Program-made: the position numbers and the translations under genes
Source: Niastella sp966212235
GTDB taxonomy: Bacteria > Bacteroidota > Bacteroidia > Chitinophagales > Chitinophagaceae
DNA length: 64,000 bases
Assembly (NCBI GenBank): GCA_966212235.1
Contig: CBIHPP010000011.1
Span: 248,001 to 312,000 of the forward strand
Reading direction: 5' to 3'
The notes under the pieces: generated by a model
What the model was told of the DNA's origin: nothing
Seen by the model: only the letters and a program-made list of their open reading frames with translations
Database searches by the model: none
Part shown: piece by piece, positions 52,689 to 62,270 of the stretch
How positions within the stretch are numbered: position 1 is the stretch's first letter
How the letters are laid out: every line of letters begins with the position of its first letter

Positions 52689-55600
52689 ATGAGTAATATT
52701 ATAAAAATAAGATTCTTAACCCCTGATACCAGGTTATTACTTCATTGCCTGTCATTTATAATTATTTTTTTACTGGCTTTATGCCTTGAGGCTTCGGCAC
52801 AGCAAATAACAGTTACAGGCAAAGTAACTTCAGGTGACAGCGCTTTAGCAGGCGTAACCGTCACCGTTAAAAATAACAAAAATAGTACGCAAACAGATGT
52901 TTTGGGAAGTTATACCATCACTGCTGATCCCGGCAGCACATTGATATTCTCTTATATTGGCTTTATTACGCAGGAAGTGGCAGTGTCAAACAGGTCACTT
53001 ATTAATATTGGCTTGCATGCCGGTAATCTGCAACTCAATGATGTAGTAGTGATAGGTTATGGAACACAGCGAAAAGGGAATATTACTGGTGCTGTAAGTG
53101 TTATTAAAACTGCTGACCTGATGCGCACACCTTCGCCCACCACTTCAGGCGCTTTGGTAGGAAAGGTTCCCGGTATTACTGCACGGCAAACAACAGGGCG
53201 GCCCGGCGCAAGCACTACCATCCAGATCAGGAACCTGGGCAGTCCTTTATATGTGATTGATGGCGTACCACAAAGCGAAGGTCAGTTCAATAATATCGCC
53301 ATGGAGGATATTGAAAGCATTTCGGTGTTAAAAGACGCATCAGCTTCTTTATATGGTTTCCGTGCATCTAATGGCGTTGTGTTGGTGACCACGAAAAAGG
53401 GTAAAAGCGGAACGCATGGTACGATAAGCATTAATACATATTACCAGCTTCAAAATGTTACCCGGTACCCCTCGGCATCTAATGCCTATACCTACATGCG
53501 TGCCCTGGCAGAGGCTGAACAGAACGAGGGCAAGCCTGTTTCCATTACACCCGAAACTTTGGAGAAATGGAAAGAAGGGACCGAGCCCGGATACCAGAGC
53601 ACGAACTACCGGGATTTTATCATTCAAAAAAATGCACCTCAGAAATATATAAATCTGAACGCCAGCGGCGGAACTGATAAGATAAATTATTATTTTTCAT
53701 TGGGTGGCCTGAAACAGGAGGGGATTTTAAAACAATACAATTTCAGTCGGTATAATTTTCAAACGAATGTAGAAGGCACCATCATCAAAGGGCTGAAAAT
53801 AGGCACGCAATTAAGCGGACGTATTGAATCTCGTAACGAACCGGCTTCTACGACTAATGGAAACACCTACGACAATCCGTTTTTAGCTATTCTAACCATG
53901 TGGCCTACAGAACGGGTGTATGCCAATGAGAACCCCGACTATATCAATGCAGATGTAAACAATCCTTCGCGAAATCCTTTGATATATGATGAGAAAGTGA
54001 TTGGGAAACAGGAAAATACCTGGAATAATTTTGGCGGTATTTTTTATACAACGATCGAACTGCCTTTCGGCTTGTCGGCCAAAGCTACTTACTCCTATAA
54101 CTTTAAGCAAAATAAGAACGAACTACAGCGCAACTCCTTTAATTTTTATTCTTATAAACCGGCTACGGATACATATGTTTCTGTTCCCTTCAATCTGGCA
54201 TTGCGTAATAAGAGCAGGCAGGAAATAAAAGAAACTTTTGCGCAGGTACAATTGAATTATACAAAATCATTTGCAGCGCATTCCATGGCTGCTATGGGCG
54301 CCTATGAGTATGCCAGTTCCACCGATCAATCTTTAAGCATTAATGGCATTCCCCCCACTAATTATAGCCCGTTGCTTAGGTTATTAGACATTAATGGTCT
54401 TACAGATCTCTATACTATTACCAAACGCGGCTCTGTTATAGGAAGATTTAATTATGATTACAAACGAAGATATTTCCTGGAAATATTGGGCCGTTATGAC
54501 GGGTCCCATATTTATCCCCCGGGAAAAAGGTGGGGTTTATTTCCTGGAATTACCACCGGCTGGAGAATCTCTGATGAGCCATTTTTTGGCGACAGACTTC
54601 GCAGCATAGTAAATAATGTAAAACTGCGGGCATCGTGGGGTAAAACAGGCCAGGAGCGGGGCGTTAATGCATTCGAGTATCTTCCGGGCGGTGATTTTGG
54701 AAGTGGTAGTTATGTTTTCGACGGCGGGCTTGTTACAGGCATTGATGTGCGCGGCTTACCCGTCACCAATATTACATGGGTTACCAGTACTACCAAAAAT
54801 ATCGGGCTTGACCTCGCATTCTTTAATAATAAACTCACAGCAGAGTTTGATGTATTCTCCAGGGAGCTAACAGGGATACCTGCTCCAAAGTATGATGTAT
54901 TGCTGCCTAGTGAAGTTGGATATAGTTTGCCGAATGAAAATTTAAACGCGGAAAGAACGCAGGGCATTGAAGGGATTATAACCTACACCAATAGGACCGG
55001 CATAATTGGTTATTCAGTTAGTGGTAATGCAACACTGGCCCGTCGAAAGATCATGAATTTGTATAAACCAAGGTTTGGCAATTCGTGGGATCAATACAGA
55101 AACCAGGTTGACCATCGTTGGGCAGATGTGCATTGGGGCTACCAGGTGACGGGACAGTTTGAATCGGTGGAGCAGATCAAAAACTATACGGTGAATAACG
55201 ATGGGCAGGGGAACAGGACCCAATTGCCGGGCGATTTGATTTTTAAAGATGTAAATGGTGATGGGCTCATCAGCAACCTCGATGAACGCCCGATCGGATA
55301 TGCCGGTTTGGATGGAGGCACTTTTGGCGGCAATAATCCTTATATGAGCTTTGGCATGACAGCTAGCGTAAATTATAAAGGATTCAGTCTTACTACTGAT
55401 TGGGCCGGCGCTTCTATGCAATCATATTACCGCATTTTTGAACTGGCTATTCCTTTCCAGGCCATTCATAATTCACCCGAATACCTATTCAATGATCGTT
55501 GGCACCGCGAAGACCTGTTCGATCTAAATAGCAAATGGATCCCGGGAAAATATCCACCTATTCGCAGGACAGGTTCGGGCAACCATACTAATTATACAAG

Positions 55601-55850
55601 ACATAGTGATTTCTGGATCACTAACATCACTTATGTACGCCTGCGAAACCTTGAGCTGATGTATACTTTTCCTAAAAAGCTCGTGAGCAAAGCGCATCTT
55701 ACCGGCATAAGAGTGTATGTGAGCGGCACAAATGTGCTCACCATTGATAATGTAAAGCATATTGAAATGGATCCCGAAATATCACTGAACAGTGGATTGG
55801 TTTATCCGGTAGTAAAGCTTTACACGTTCGGCATTAACATAACTCTTTAA
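52689..55850 (+). CDS. SusC/RagA TonB-dependent transporter of PUL 2
   Basis: 1053 residues. Signal peptide ends at about residue 38 (LALCLEASAQ). A carboxypeptidase-like domain (ITVTGKVTSGDSALAGVTVTVK) leads to the SusC signature NDVVVIGYGTQRKGNITGAV, then the plug (SPLYVIDGVPQ, VLKDASASLYGFRASNGVVLVTTKKG) and the barrel to the C-terminus. Unlike the transporter of PUL 1 there is no STN domain, so it does not signal to a FecR protein. It imports oligosaccharides; its SusD partner begins 9 bp after its stop. Confidence 0.96.
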   Translation: MSNIIKIRFLTPDTRLLLHCLSFIIIFLLALCLEASAQQITVTGKVTSGDSALAGVTVTVKNNKNSTQTDVLGSYTITADPGSTLIFSYIGFITQEVAVSNRSLINIGLHAGNLQLNDVVVIGYGTQRKGNITGAVSVIKTADLMRTPSPTTSGALVGKVPGITARQTTGRPGASTTIQIRNLGSPLYVIDGVPQSEGQFNNIAMEDIESISVLKDASASLYGFRASNGVVLVTTKKGKSGTHGTISINTYYQLQNVTRYPSASNAYTYMRALAEAEQNEGKPVSITPETLEKWKEGTEPGYQSTNYRDFIIQKNAPQKYINLNASGGTDKINYYFSLGGLKQEGILKQYNFSRYNFQTNVEGTIIKGLKIGTQLSGRIESRNEPASTTNGNTYDNPFLAILTMWPTERVYANENPDYINADVNNPSRNPLIYDEKVIGKQENTWNNFGGIFYTTIELPFGLSAKATYSYNFKQNKNELQRNSFNFYSYKPATDTYVSVPFNLALRNKSRQEIKETFAQVQLNYTKSFAAHSMAAMGAYEYASSTDQSLSINGIPPTNYSPLLRLLDINGLTDLYTITKRGSVIGRFNYDYKRRYFLEILGRYDGSHIYPPGKRWGLFPGITTGWRISDEPFFGDRLRSIVNNVKLRASWGKTGQERGVNAFEYLPGGDFGSGSYVFDGGLVTGIDVRGLPVTNITWVTSTTKNIGLDLAFFNNKLTAEFDVFSRELTGIPAPKYDVLLPSEVGYSLPNENLNAERTQGIEGIITYTNRTGIIGYSVSGNATLARRKIMNLYKPRFGNSWDQYRNQVDHRWADVHWGYQVTGQFESVEQIKNYTVNNDGQGNRTQLPGDLIFKDVNGDGLISNLDERPIGYAGLDGGTFGGNNPYMSFGMTASVNYKGFSLTTDWAGASMQSYYRIFELAIPFQAIHNSPEYLFNDRWHREDLFDLNSKWIPGKYPPIRRTGSGNHTNYTRHSDFWITNITYVRLRNLELMYTFPKKLVSKAHLTGIRVYVSGTNVLTIDNVKHIEMDPEISLNSGLVYPVVKLYTFGINITL

Positions 55851-55859
55851 AGATATTGT

Positions 55860-57749
55860 ATGAAGAATATGTTCAAATATTTAGTCGGGACCGTTTTCGC
55901 AATAAGTGTTTTCTCCTGTAAAAAAGATGATTTACTGGATACTGAATCGCAAACGATTTTTACGGATGAACAAATATGGAAAGACCCTAAATTGATAACT
56001 GCTGTATTGGCGAATTTATACGATCGCTTACCCAAATATGCATCTTTGGCCCTTGGCCCTGAAAACTTTACCATATTCGACGAGGCAATGTGGTCGGGGT
56101 TAAACAACAACGACCTTGAAGTAAGAAATAACCTGGTTAACTATGGTTTTGACCGCTGGCGCATTTGGGATTATAATTACATAAGGGATATAAATGTAGC
56201 CATTGACAACATTACAGGATCAGCCTCCGTAGAACTTACACCCACCCTTAAAAATCAGTTCATTGCAGAACTGCGTTTTTTACGGGCCATGGATTATTTT
56301 GAAATGGTAAAAAGAATGGGTGGCGTACCTGTTATTGCCAGCCAGTTGATCTATGATGGCAAAGGCGATCCCGGTTCCCTGCAACAGCCGCGGAACAAAG
56401 AAGAGGAAGTGTATGATTTTATTGCCAGTGAAGTGGATGCCATTAAAAACGTTTTGGCTAATGCAGGAAGCAAAAGAAGAGCAAATAAGTATACAGCGCT
56501 TGCGCTGAAAAGCAGGGCGATGTTGTATGCCGGTTCTTTAGCCAGGTATAATAATGAAGCAGGTTTTACTAAAAGTTCACTTCCGGGTGCAGAAGTAGGA
56601 ATGTCGGCGTCAAAAGCTGCCGGTTATTACCAGAAATCATTAGATGCTTCCAGGGAAATCATTGACAATGGCGGCTATTCGCTTTATAAAACCAATCCTA
56701 ATTTGGGTGAAAATTTCTATGATGCCGTCGTAAATAAAAATGGCAATGTGGAGGTTATCATGGCTACGGATTACCTTAAATCGCAGGGAAGAAGACACAC
56801 GTTTACTTTTAACAATATTCCCCGTTCTTTATTTGAAGAAGCCGGCCAGGGATCTTCTAATACGTCACCTTCGTTAAACCTGGTGGAAAGTTTTGAATAC
56901 CTCGACGGCTCACCCGGAACATTAAAAGGTGTAGGCACCGGTAGCAATACAGCTGCAGGACAGGCAAACTGGATATATTATTCAAATCCCCAGGATATAT
57001 TTGCCAACAAAGATGCAAGGCTATACGGCACTGTTATGTATCCCGGTTCTTCGTTTACCGGAAAGCCGTTGAAAATGCAAGCGGGGGTGTATGTTTGGAA
57101 CGCAACCGCTATCAAATACGATAGGGTAGAAGGGGCACTCAATAGCAATCATTCCGATGGCAGGATCCTTACCGGTTTAGACGGGCCACATCGTACTACC
57201 ACATTTGTATCCAATACCGGTTTTTATATGCGCAAGTATATCGACGTCACGCCCGGCGCCAGTACATTGGCTGCTCAAAGCGATACATGGTGGGTTGTGT
57301 TCCGTCTTGGTGAAATTTATTTAAATGCTGCTGAAGCAGCATTTGAGCTCGGATTAAATCCCGATGCGTTAAATTACATAAACAAGATCAGGGAAAGGGC
57401 CGGTTTTCCTGCTAACAGCCTTAACATGTTGACCATCCAAAAAATTCAAAATGAAAGAAGGGTGGAACTGGCGTTTGAAGATCATCGCCTTTGGGATGTT
57501 ATAAGATGGAGAATTGCCGATAAAATATGGGATGGAACAACAGGCAATACCAATGCAAACATATATGCCCTCTATCCATATAGGATAGTTCGTCCCGGCC
57601 ATGCGAACGATGGTAAATATGTGTTCGATAAAATAGTTGCGCCACGGTTTAAGGTGCCGCGTTTTTTCAGACCGGGTAATTATTATTCTTCTATTGCCCA
57701 AAGCGTACTGGACAATAATGCTACAATTATCCCTAATCCTTTTCATTAA
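55860..57749 (+). CDS. SusD family glycan-binding lipoprotein of PUL 2
   Basis: 629 residues with lipoprotein signal and lipobox VFSC (Cys at about residue 20) followed by KKDDLLDTESQTIFTDEQIWKDPK, the standard start. ELRFLRAMDYFEMVKRMGGVP and RLGEIYLNAAEAAFELG are TPR motifs, and RRVELAFEDHRLWDVIRW is the C-terminal SusD block. It forms the lid of the preceding SusC channel. Next gene starts 10 bp later. Confidence 0.96.
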   Translation: MKNMFKYLVGTVFAISVFSCKKDDLLDTESQTIFTDEQIWKDPKLITAVLANLYDRLPKYASLALGPENFTIFDEAMWSGLNNNDLEVRNNLVNYGFDRWRIWDYNYIRDINVAIDNITGSASVELTPTLKNQFIAELRFLRAMDYFEMVKRMGGVPVIASQLIYDGKGDPGSLQQPRNKEEEVYDFIASEVDAIKNVLANAGSKRRANKYTALALKSRAMLYAGSLARYNNEAGFTKSSLPGAEVGMSASKAAGYYQKSLDASREIIDNGGYSLYKTNPNLGENFYDAVVNKNGNVEVIMATDYLKSQGRRHTFTFNNIPRSLFEEAGQGSSNTSPSLNLVESFEYLDGSPGTLKGVGTGSNTAAGQANWIYYSNPQDIFANKDARLYGTVMYPGSSFTGKPLKMQAGVYVWNATAIKYDRVEGALNSNHSDGRILTGLDGPHRTTTFVSNTGFYMRKYIDVTPGASTLAAQSDTWWVVFRLGEIYLNAAEAAFELGLNPDALNYINKIRERAGFPANSLNMLTIQKIQNERRVELAFEDHRLWDVIRWRIADKIWDGTTGNTNANIYALYPYRIVRPGHANDGKYVFDKIVAPRFKVPRFFRPGNYYSSIAQSVLDNNATIIPNPFH

Positions 57750-57759
57750 AGCCTAATTC

Positions 57760-58437
57760 ATGAAGCCATATATATATATTACTCTATCTGCATTTTACAT
57801 CCTGATATTATCCGCCTGTGAAAAAGACAATGTAAAAGAACCAACATCAGCACTTACCGGCAGGCTTGTTTATCTGGGTCAACCGGTAGGTCTGCGCTCT
57901 TCCGGCGTTCAGTTTGAGCTATGGCAATCAGGGTTTCAGCTATACAGTAAAATACCGCTTACTATTGCACAGGATGGAACATTCTCCGCCTTGCTTTTTG
58001 ATGGCGATTATAAGTTAGTAAGAACGCCAGGGGCCGGCCCGTGGGCAGATAATACAGACACTATTAATGTACCGCTTAAAGGAGCGGCGGATGTAGATGT
58101 ACCGGTACAGCCTTACTTTTCGATTAAAAATGCAGCTTTCGAAAAAAATGGGTCCGCAGTAAAGGCCACATTCACCATTGAAAAAAATACAGGTACTAAA
58201 AGCCTGGAACTGGCGAGGCTTTATATTGGGCCAAACATCATTGTAGATCAGAACAACAATTCGGCTACTGCACAGGTTTCAGCTGGTGCGATAACTATAG
58301 GTCAGCTGGTAACCCTAAACGTTAATATACCTTCAGGCATAGTAAATGAAACCTTCATCTTCGCAAGAGTAGGTGTTAAAACAACAGGGGTAGCAGAACT
58401 ATTGTATACAGAACCGCAGATGATACAATTGAAGTAA
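57760..58437 (+). CDS. DUF3823 surface lipoprotein
   Basis: 225 residues, lipobox LSAC (Cys about residue 20). The mature protein is two beta sandwiches: the first (ALTGRLVYLGQPVGLRSSGVQFELWQSG) is the DUF3823 N-terminal domain, the second the DUF3823 C-terminal domain. DUF3823 genes nearly always follow susD and are thought to be surface glycan-binding proteins of the SusE type. The carbohydrate specificity is unknown. Confidence 0.9.
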   Translation: MKPYIYITLSAFYILILSACEKDNVKEPTSALTGRLVYLGQPVGLRSSGVQFELWQSGFQLYSKIPLTIAQDGTFSALLFDGDYKLVRTPGAGPWADNTDTINVPLKGAADVDVPVQPYFSIKNAAFEKNGSAVKATFTIEKNTGTKSLELARLYIGPNIIVDQNNNSATAQVSAGAITIGQLVTLNVNIPSGIVNETFIFARVGVKTTGVAELLYTEPQMIQLK

Positions 58438-58473
58438 AATAGAAAAAAGACCCTTTAATAGTCAATAATAATA

Positions 58474-60216
58474 ATGGTTTTAAAAAGAAAAGACATGCTT
58501 AAAAAATGTTTATTTAAATACAGGTTTATAATTTTTATTGTCCTTTATAGCCTTCCCGTTTTTATATCGGAAAGTTTTGCGCAATCAAACGTAAACGAAA
58601 ACGGTGCGGTTATCAATGTTGACCTGAAGAGATCCATAGGGCCTATGTACCCGGCATGGGCCTGGTTTGGGTATGACGAACCCAACTACACTTATATGAA
58701 AGACGGAACAAAGCTTCTTTCAGAAATCGCAGCTTTATCTCCTGTACCTGTATATGTACGGGCGCATAGCTTATTGGTTACCGGTGATGGAAAGGCTGCT
58801 TTAAAATGGGGATCCACCAACGCTTATACCGAAGATGCCAATGGAAAAGCAATTTATAACTGGACGATCATTGACAGCATATTCGATACGTATATACAAC
58901 GGGGAATGAAGCCGCTGGCTCAAATCGGATTTATGCCACAGGCCTTATCTACAAAACCCGAGCCCTATCGTCACTACTGGAAACCCGGCGATCCATATAC
59001 CGACATTATAACTGGTTGGGCTTACCCACCTAAAGATTATAAGAAGTGGGCGGAACTCATTTACCAATGGGTAAAACATTCAGTACAACGTTATGGTCAA
59101 AAAGAAGTGGAAAGCTGGTATTGGGAACTTTGGAATGAACCCAATGGGCATTATTGGAAAGCCAGTATGCAGGATTTTTTTAAACTCTATGACTATACAG
59201 CTGATGCCGTAAAGCGGGCATTACCCACAGCTAAAATAGGCGGTATCAATATTGCCGGAACCGGTGGTCAGGGTGCTCAAAAATGGTTGCATGCTTTTGT
59301 GAAGCACTGTTTTCAGGACACCAACTATGTTACCGGGAAAAAAGGCGCTCCTGTTGATGCCTTTCTGTTTCATGCCAAAGGCTCACCAAAGCTCATCAAT
59401 GGCCATGTTAGAATGAATATGGGAACCCAGCTAAGGGATATTGAAGCCGGTTTTAAACTGGTAGCTTCTTACCCGCAGTTAAAAAATATTCCGATTATCA
59501 TTGGCGAATCCGACCCCGAAGGCTGTGCGGCCTGTGGCATGCACACGAATCCTGAAAATGCCTACCGCAATGGCACTATGTATTCCAGTTATACGGCAGC
59601 ATCATTTGCGCGTAAGTATGCACTGGCCGATTTATACAAAGTAAATTTCAAAGGCGCAGTATCCTGGTCGTTCGAGTTTGAAGACCAGCCCTGGTTTTTT
59701 GGCTTTCGCGATCTGGCTACCAATGGGGTAGATAAACCGGTGTTGAATGTATTTCGCATGTTTGGCATGATGAAAGGCAACCGGGTACATGTCACATCCA
59801 ATCATGCTTATGATCTTCGTACTGCTGTAGATTCAAGCTTTAGAAGATCATATGCTGATATCAATGGTATGGCCTGTAAAGACGCCAGCGAAGCTACTGT
59901 GTTATTGTGGAACTATCACGACGATGATATAAAAGCCGGTGCCGAAACCGTAACGGTACAATTAAAAGGCCTGCCTGCCAGGCAGGTATTGTTACAACAC
60001 TACCGGATTGATAGTGCACATAGTAATTCATATGAGCTGTGGAAAAAAATGGGTTCGCCACAAAATCCTTCAGTAGAGCAAATAGCCGACCTGGAAAAAG
60101 CAGGACAACTGCAATCGGTTGGTTCACCTGAATGGGTAAAAGCCAGTAACGGAGAAGCCACTATAAAACTGGTATTGCCACGACAAGGTGTTTCATTACT
60201 AAAACTTGATTGGTAG
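58474..60216 (+). CDS. GH39 family glycoside hydrolase
   Basis: 580 residues with a signal peptide ending about residue 37 (SESFAQ); the ATG at 58495 (MLKKCLFKYRF) is an equal start. The (beta/alpha)8 barrel has the acid/base in WYWELWNEPNGHYW (Glu222) and the nucleophile in IPIIIGESDPEG (Glu345), as in GH39. Known GH39 enzymes are beta-xylosidases, alpha-L-iduronidases and alpha-L-arabinofuranosidases; the specificity here is open. The C-terminal beta domain ends LVLPRQGVSLLKLDW. Likely periplasmic, acting on oligosaccharides brought in by SusCD and releasing sugar or uronic acid for the downstream enzymes. Confidence 0.9.
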   Translation: MVLKRKDMLKKCLFKYRFIIFIVLYSLPVFISESFAQSNVNENGAVINVDLKRSIGPMYPAWAWFGYDEPNYTYMKDGTKLLSEIAALSPVPVYVRAHSLLVTGDGKAALKWGSTNAYTEDANGKAIYNWTIIDSIFDTYIQRGMKPLAQIGFMPQALSTKPEPYRHYWKPGDPYTDIITGWAYPPKDYKKWAELIYQWVKHSVQRYGQKEVESWYWELWNEPNGHYWKASMQDFFKLYDYTADAVKRALPTAKIGGINIAGTGGQGAQKWLHAFVKHCFQDTNYVTGKKGAPVDAFLFHAKGSPKLINGHVRMNMGTQLRDIEAGFKLVASYPQLKNIPIIIGESDPEGCAACGMHTNPENAYRNGTMYSSYTAASFARKYALADLYKVNFKGAVSWSFEFEDQPWFFGFRDLATNGVDKPVLNVFRMFGMMKGNRVHVTSNHAYDLRTAVDSSFRRSYADINGMACKDASEATVLLWNYHDDDIKAGAETVTVQLKGLPARQVLLQHYRIDSAHSNSYELWKKMGSPQNPSVEQIADLEKAGQLQSVGSPEWVKASNGEATIKLVLPRQGVSLLKLDW

Positions 60217-60264
60217 GTTGGTGAGTGATAAACAAATAAGTACTTATATAAAGCATATATCAAT

Positions 60265-61449
60265 ATGAAAATTCAGGCAATCAGAACAAAATTGTATCAG
60301 TGGCAAGGCCCTGTAAAAACAAGCGATACCATCTTTGCAACACCTTTAAGTGCGCTGCCATTTCAAAATGATGCCCAGGCTCCCTTTCGTTTTTTTAGCT
60401 GGCTGGTAGTGGAAGTAATAACCGATGAAGGCCATGTAGGATATGGCAATGCCGGTTTATGTGCGGATATTACCAAACAAATTATTGATTCAAAACTTTC
60501 CTCCCTGTTGCTGGGTGAAAATCCTTTGAATACCGAATACCTGTATGAAAAAATGTATCGTTCCACCATAGCCTATGGAAGAAAAGGCGCGGTATTGGCT
60601 GCGATCAGCGCTATTGATATTGCTTTGTGGGATATAAAAGGACTGGTGATGAACCAACCTGTATTTATGCTGCTGGGCGGGCGTACGAAACCTACCATTC
60701 CTACTTACTACAGCCGTTTGTATACCCGTAACCTGAACAACTTGCAGGCCGAAGCTGATCATTTTAAAAAGGAAGGCTTCACCGGTATGAAATTGCGTTG
60801 CGGTTATCCTATGACAGAAGGAATGAAAGGATTAAAGAAGAATGTGGAGATGGTAAAAGTGGTAAGGGAAACGGTAGGCGATGATGTGGACATTATGCTG
60901 GAGGCTTACATGGGCTTTAATTATGCCTATGCCCGCCAACTGTTGAAAGAAATGGAACCTTATAATCTTCGCTGGGCCGAAGAGTTGTTGTTGCCTGATG
61001 AGATCCACAACTTCGCAAAATTGAAACAAAACACGGCTATTCCGCTTTCGGGCGGCGAACATGAATATTCCCGGTACGGCTTTCATGATCTGTTACAGGC
61101 AAATGCACTGGATATTTTTCAATTCGATACGAACAGGGTTGGAGGCTTTACTGAAGCGCAAAAAATATGCAACCTTGCCCTGGTGCATGGGGTAGAGGTC
61201 ATTCCTCATGGCGGTCAAATGCACAACCTCCATGTGGTAATGAGCTCATTTGCCAGTCCGATGGCTGAATACTTTCCTCAAACTGAAATTGAAGTAGGCA
61301 ATGAAATGTTCTGGTATATATTCGATGGCGAGGCAATTGCTCAAAATGGTCAGCTTCAATTGGACGATAATAAACCGGGCATGGGATTAACCCTGAAAAA
61401 CGAATACCTCCATCAATTTAATATAATAGAGCACGAGGCTTCCAAATAG
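60265..61449 (+). CDS. Enolase-superfamily sugar-acid dehydratase, L-rhamnonate-dehydratase-like
   Basis: 394 residues of the mandelate racemase/enolase superfamily. GFTGMKLRCGYP (Lys176), LEAYMGFNYAYARQLL, MEPYNLRWAEELLLPDE, SGGEHEYSRYGFHDLL and VIPHGGQMHNLH (catalytic His315) follow the L-rhamnonate dehydratase pattern, in which GEHEYTRYGF and LEPYxLRWxEE are characteristic. Metal ligands are probably Glu213, Glu239 and Glu265; the first is normally Asp. Such enzymes remove water from an aldonate to give a 2-keto-3-deoxy acid. Substrate is inferred, not shown; other 6-deoxy or pentonate acids are possible. Confidence 0.88.
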   Translation: MKIQAIRTKLYQWQGPVKTSDTIFATPLSALPFQNDAQAPFRFFSWLVVEVITDEGHVGYGNAGLCADITKQIIDSKLSSLLLGENPLNTEYLYEKMYRSTIAYGRKGAVLAAISAIDIALWDIKGLVMNQPVFMLLGGRTKPTIPTYYSRLYTRNLNNLQAEADHFKKEGFTGMKLRCGYPMTEGMKGLKKNVEMVKVVRETVGDDVDIMLEAYMGFNYAYARQLLKEMEPYNLRWAEELLLPDEIHNFAKLKQNTAIPLSGGEHEYSRYGFHDLLQANALDIFQFDTNRVGGFTEAQKICNLALVHGVEVIPHGGQMHNLHVVMSSFASPMAEYFPQTEIEVGNEMFWYIFDGEAIAQNGQLQLDDNKPGMGLTLKNEYLHQFNIIEHEASK

Positions 61450-61470
61450 GCAAGTTAAATAAAACACTTT

Positions 61471-62247
61471 ATGCAAACCAGGATTTTAGATCTTTTTAAG
61501 TTGAATGGACAGGTCGCTTTGGTGATAGGTGGTAACCGTGGGCTGGGATTATCCATGGCAAAGGCGTTGGCTGAATCCGGAGCTTCCATTTCTATAGCAG
61601 CCAGGGACGAAAAAACAAATGAAAAGGCAGCGGGCGAAATACGCTCGGAATATAAAGTCGATTGTATCGACCTCTATTGCGATGTGACCAATGAACAAAG
61701 TGTTAAAGAGGCAGTAGAAAAAACCATCCGTCAATTTGGTAAGATCGATATTTTGATCAATTCCGCAGGCATTAATATTCGTGGCGCCATCGAAAATTTA
61801 TCAGTAGAAGAATTTAATAAAGTGCAACAGGTGAATGTAACAGGTACCTGGCTGGCATGCCGCGAAGTATTACCGGTAATGAAAAAGAATAGGTATGGGC
61901 GAATTATTAACATAGGCTCCATGCTTTCTGTAACAGCCATACCTGAGCGAACACCCTATGCAACCAGTAAAGGCGCTATCCTGCAATTAACCCGTTCCTT
62001 GGCCATGGAAGTAGCCAATGACGGAATTACAGTAAATGCTGTATTGCCGGGGCCTTTCGCCACAGACCTTAATCTTCCGTTACTCAATGATCCTGAAAAA
62101 TATAAAGCATTTATTTCCAAAGTACCTATGGGCCGTTGGGGCGAACTCCACGAGATCGGAGGCATTGCCTTGTACCTGGCCAGTGCGGCCTCCAGTTATA
62201 CAACAGGAAGTTGTATATCGGTAGATGGCGGATGGGTGGCTGTTTAA
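61471..62247 (+). CDS. SDR family sugar/keto-acid dehydrogenase
   Basis: 258 residues, classical short-chain dehydrogenase. The nucleotide loop is GGNRGLG (residues 20-26), NSAG is at 97-100, and the catalytic Ser150, Tyr163 and Lys167 appear in INIGSM and PYATSKG. Pattern RxxxK near residue 45 (AARDEKTNE) gives no firm NAD/NADP preference. In the operon it sits between a dehydratase and an FAH-like enzyme, where it would oxidise the 2-keto-3-deoxy acid, as the SDR of the diketo-hydrolase pathway does. A lactone-forming sugar dehydrogenase is the alternative. Confidence 0.93.
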   Translation: MQTRILDLFKLNGQVALVIGGNRGLGLSMAKALAESGASISIAARDEKTNEKAAGEIRSEYKVDCIDLYCDVTNEQSVKEAVEKTIRQFGKIDILINSAGINIRGAIENLSVEEFNKVQQVNVTGTWLACREVLPVMKKNRYGRIINIGSMLSVTAIPERTPYATSKGAILQLTRSLAMEVANDGITVNAVLPGPFATDLNLPLLNDPEKYKAFISKVPMGRWGELHEIGGIALYLASAASSYTTGSCISVDGGWVAV

Positions 62248-62270
62248 TTATTTATTTATAATTACAATGT

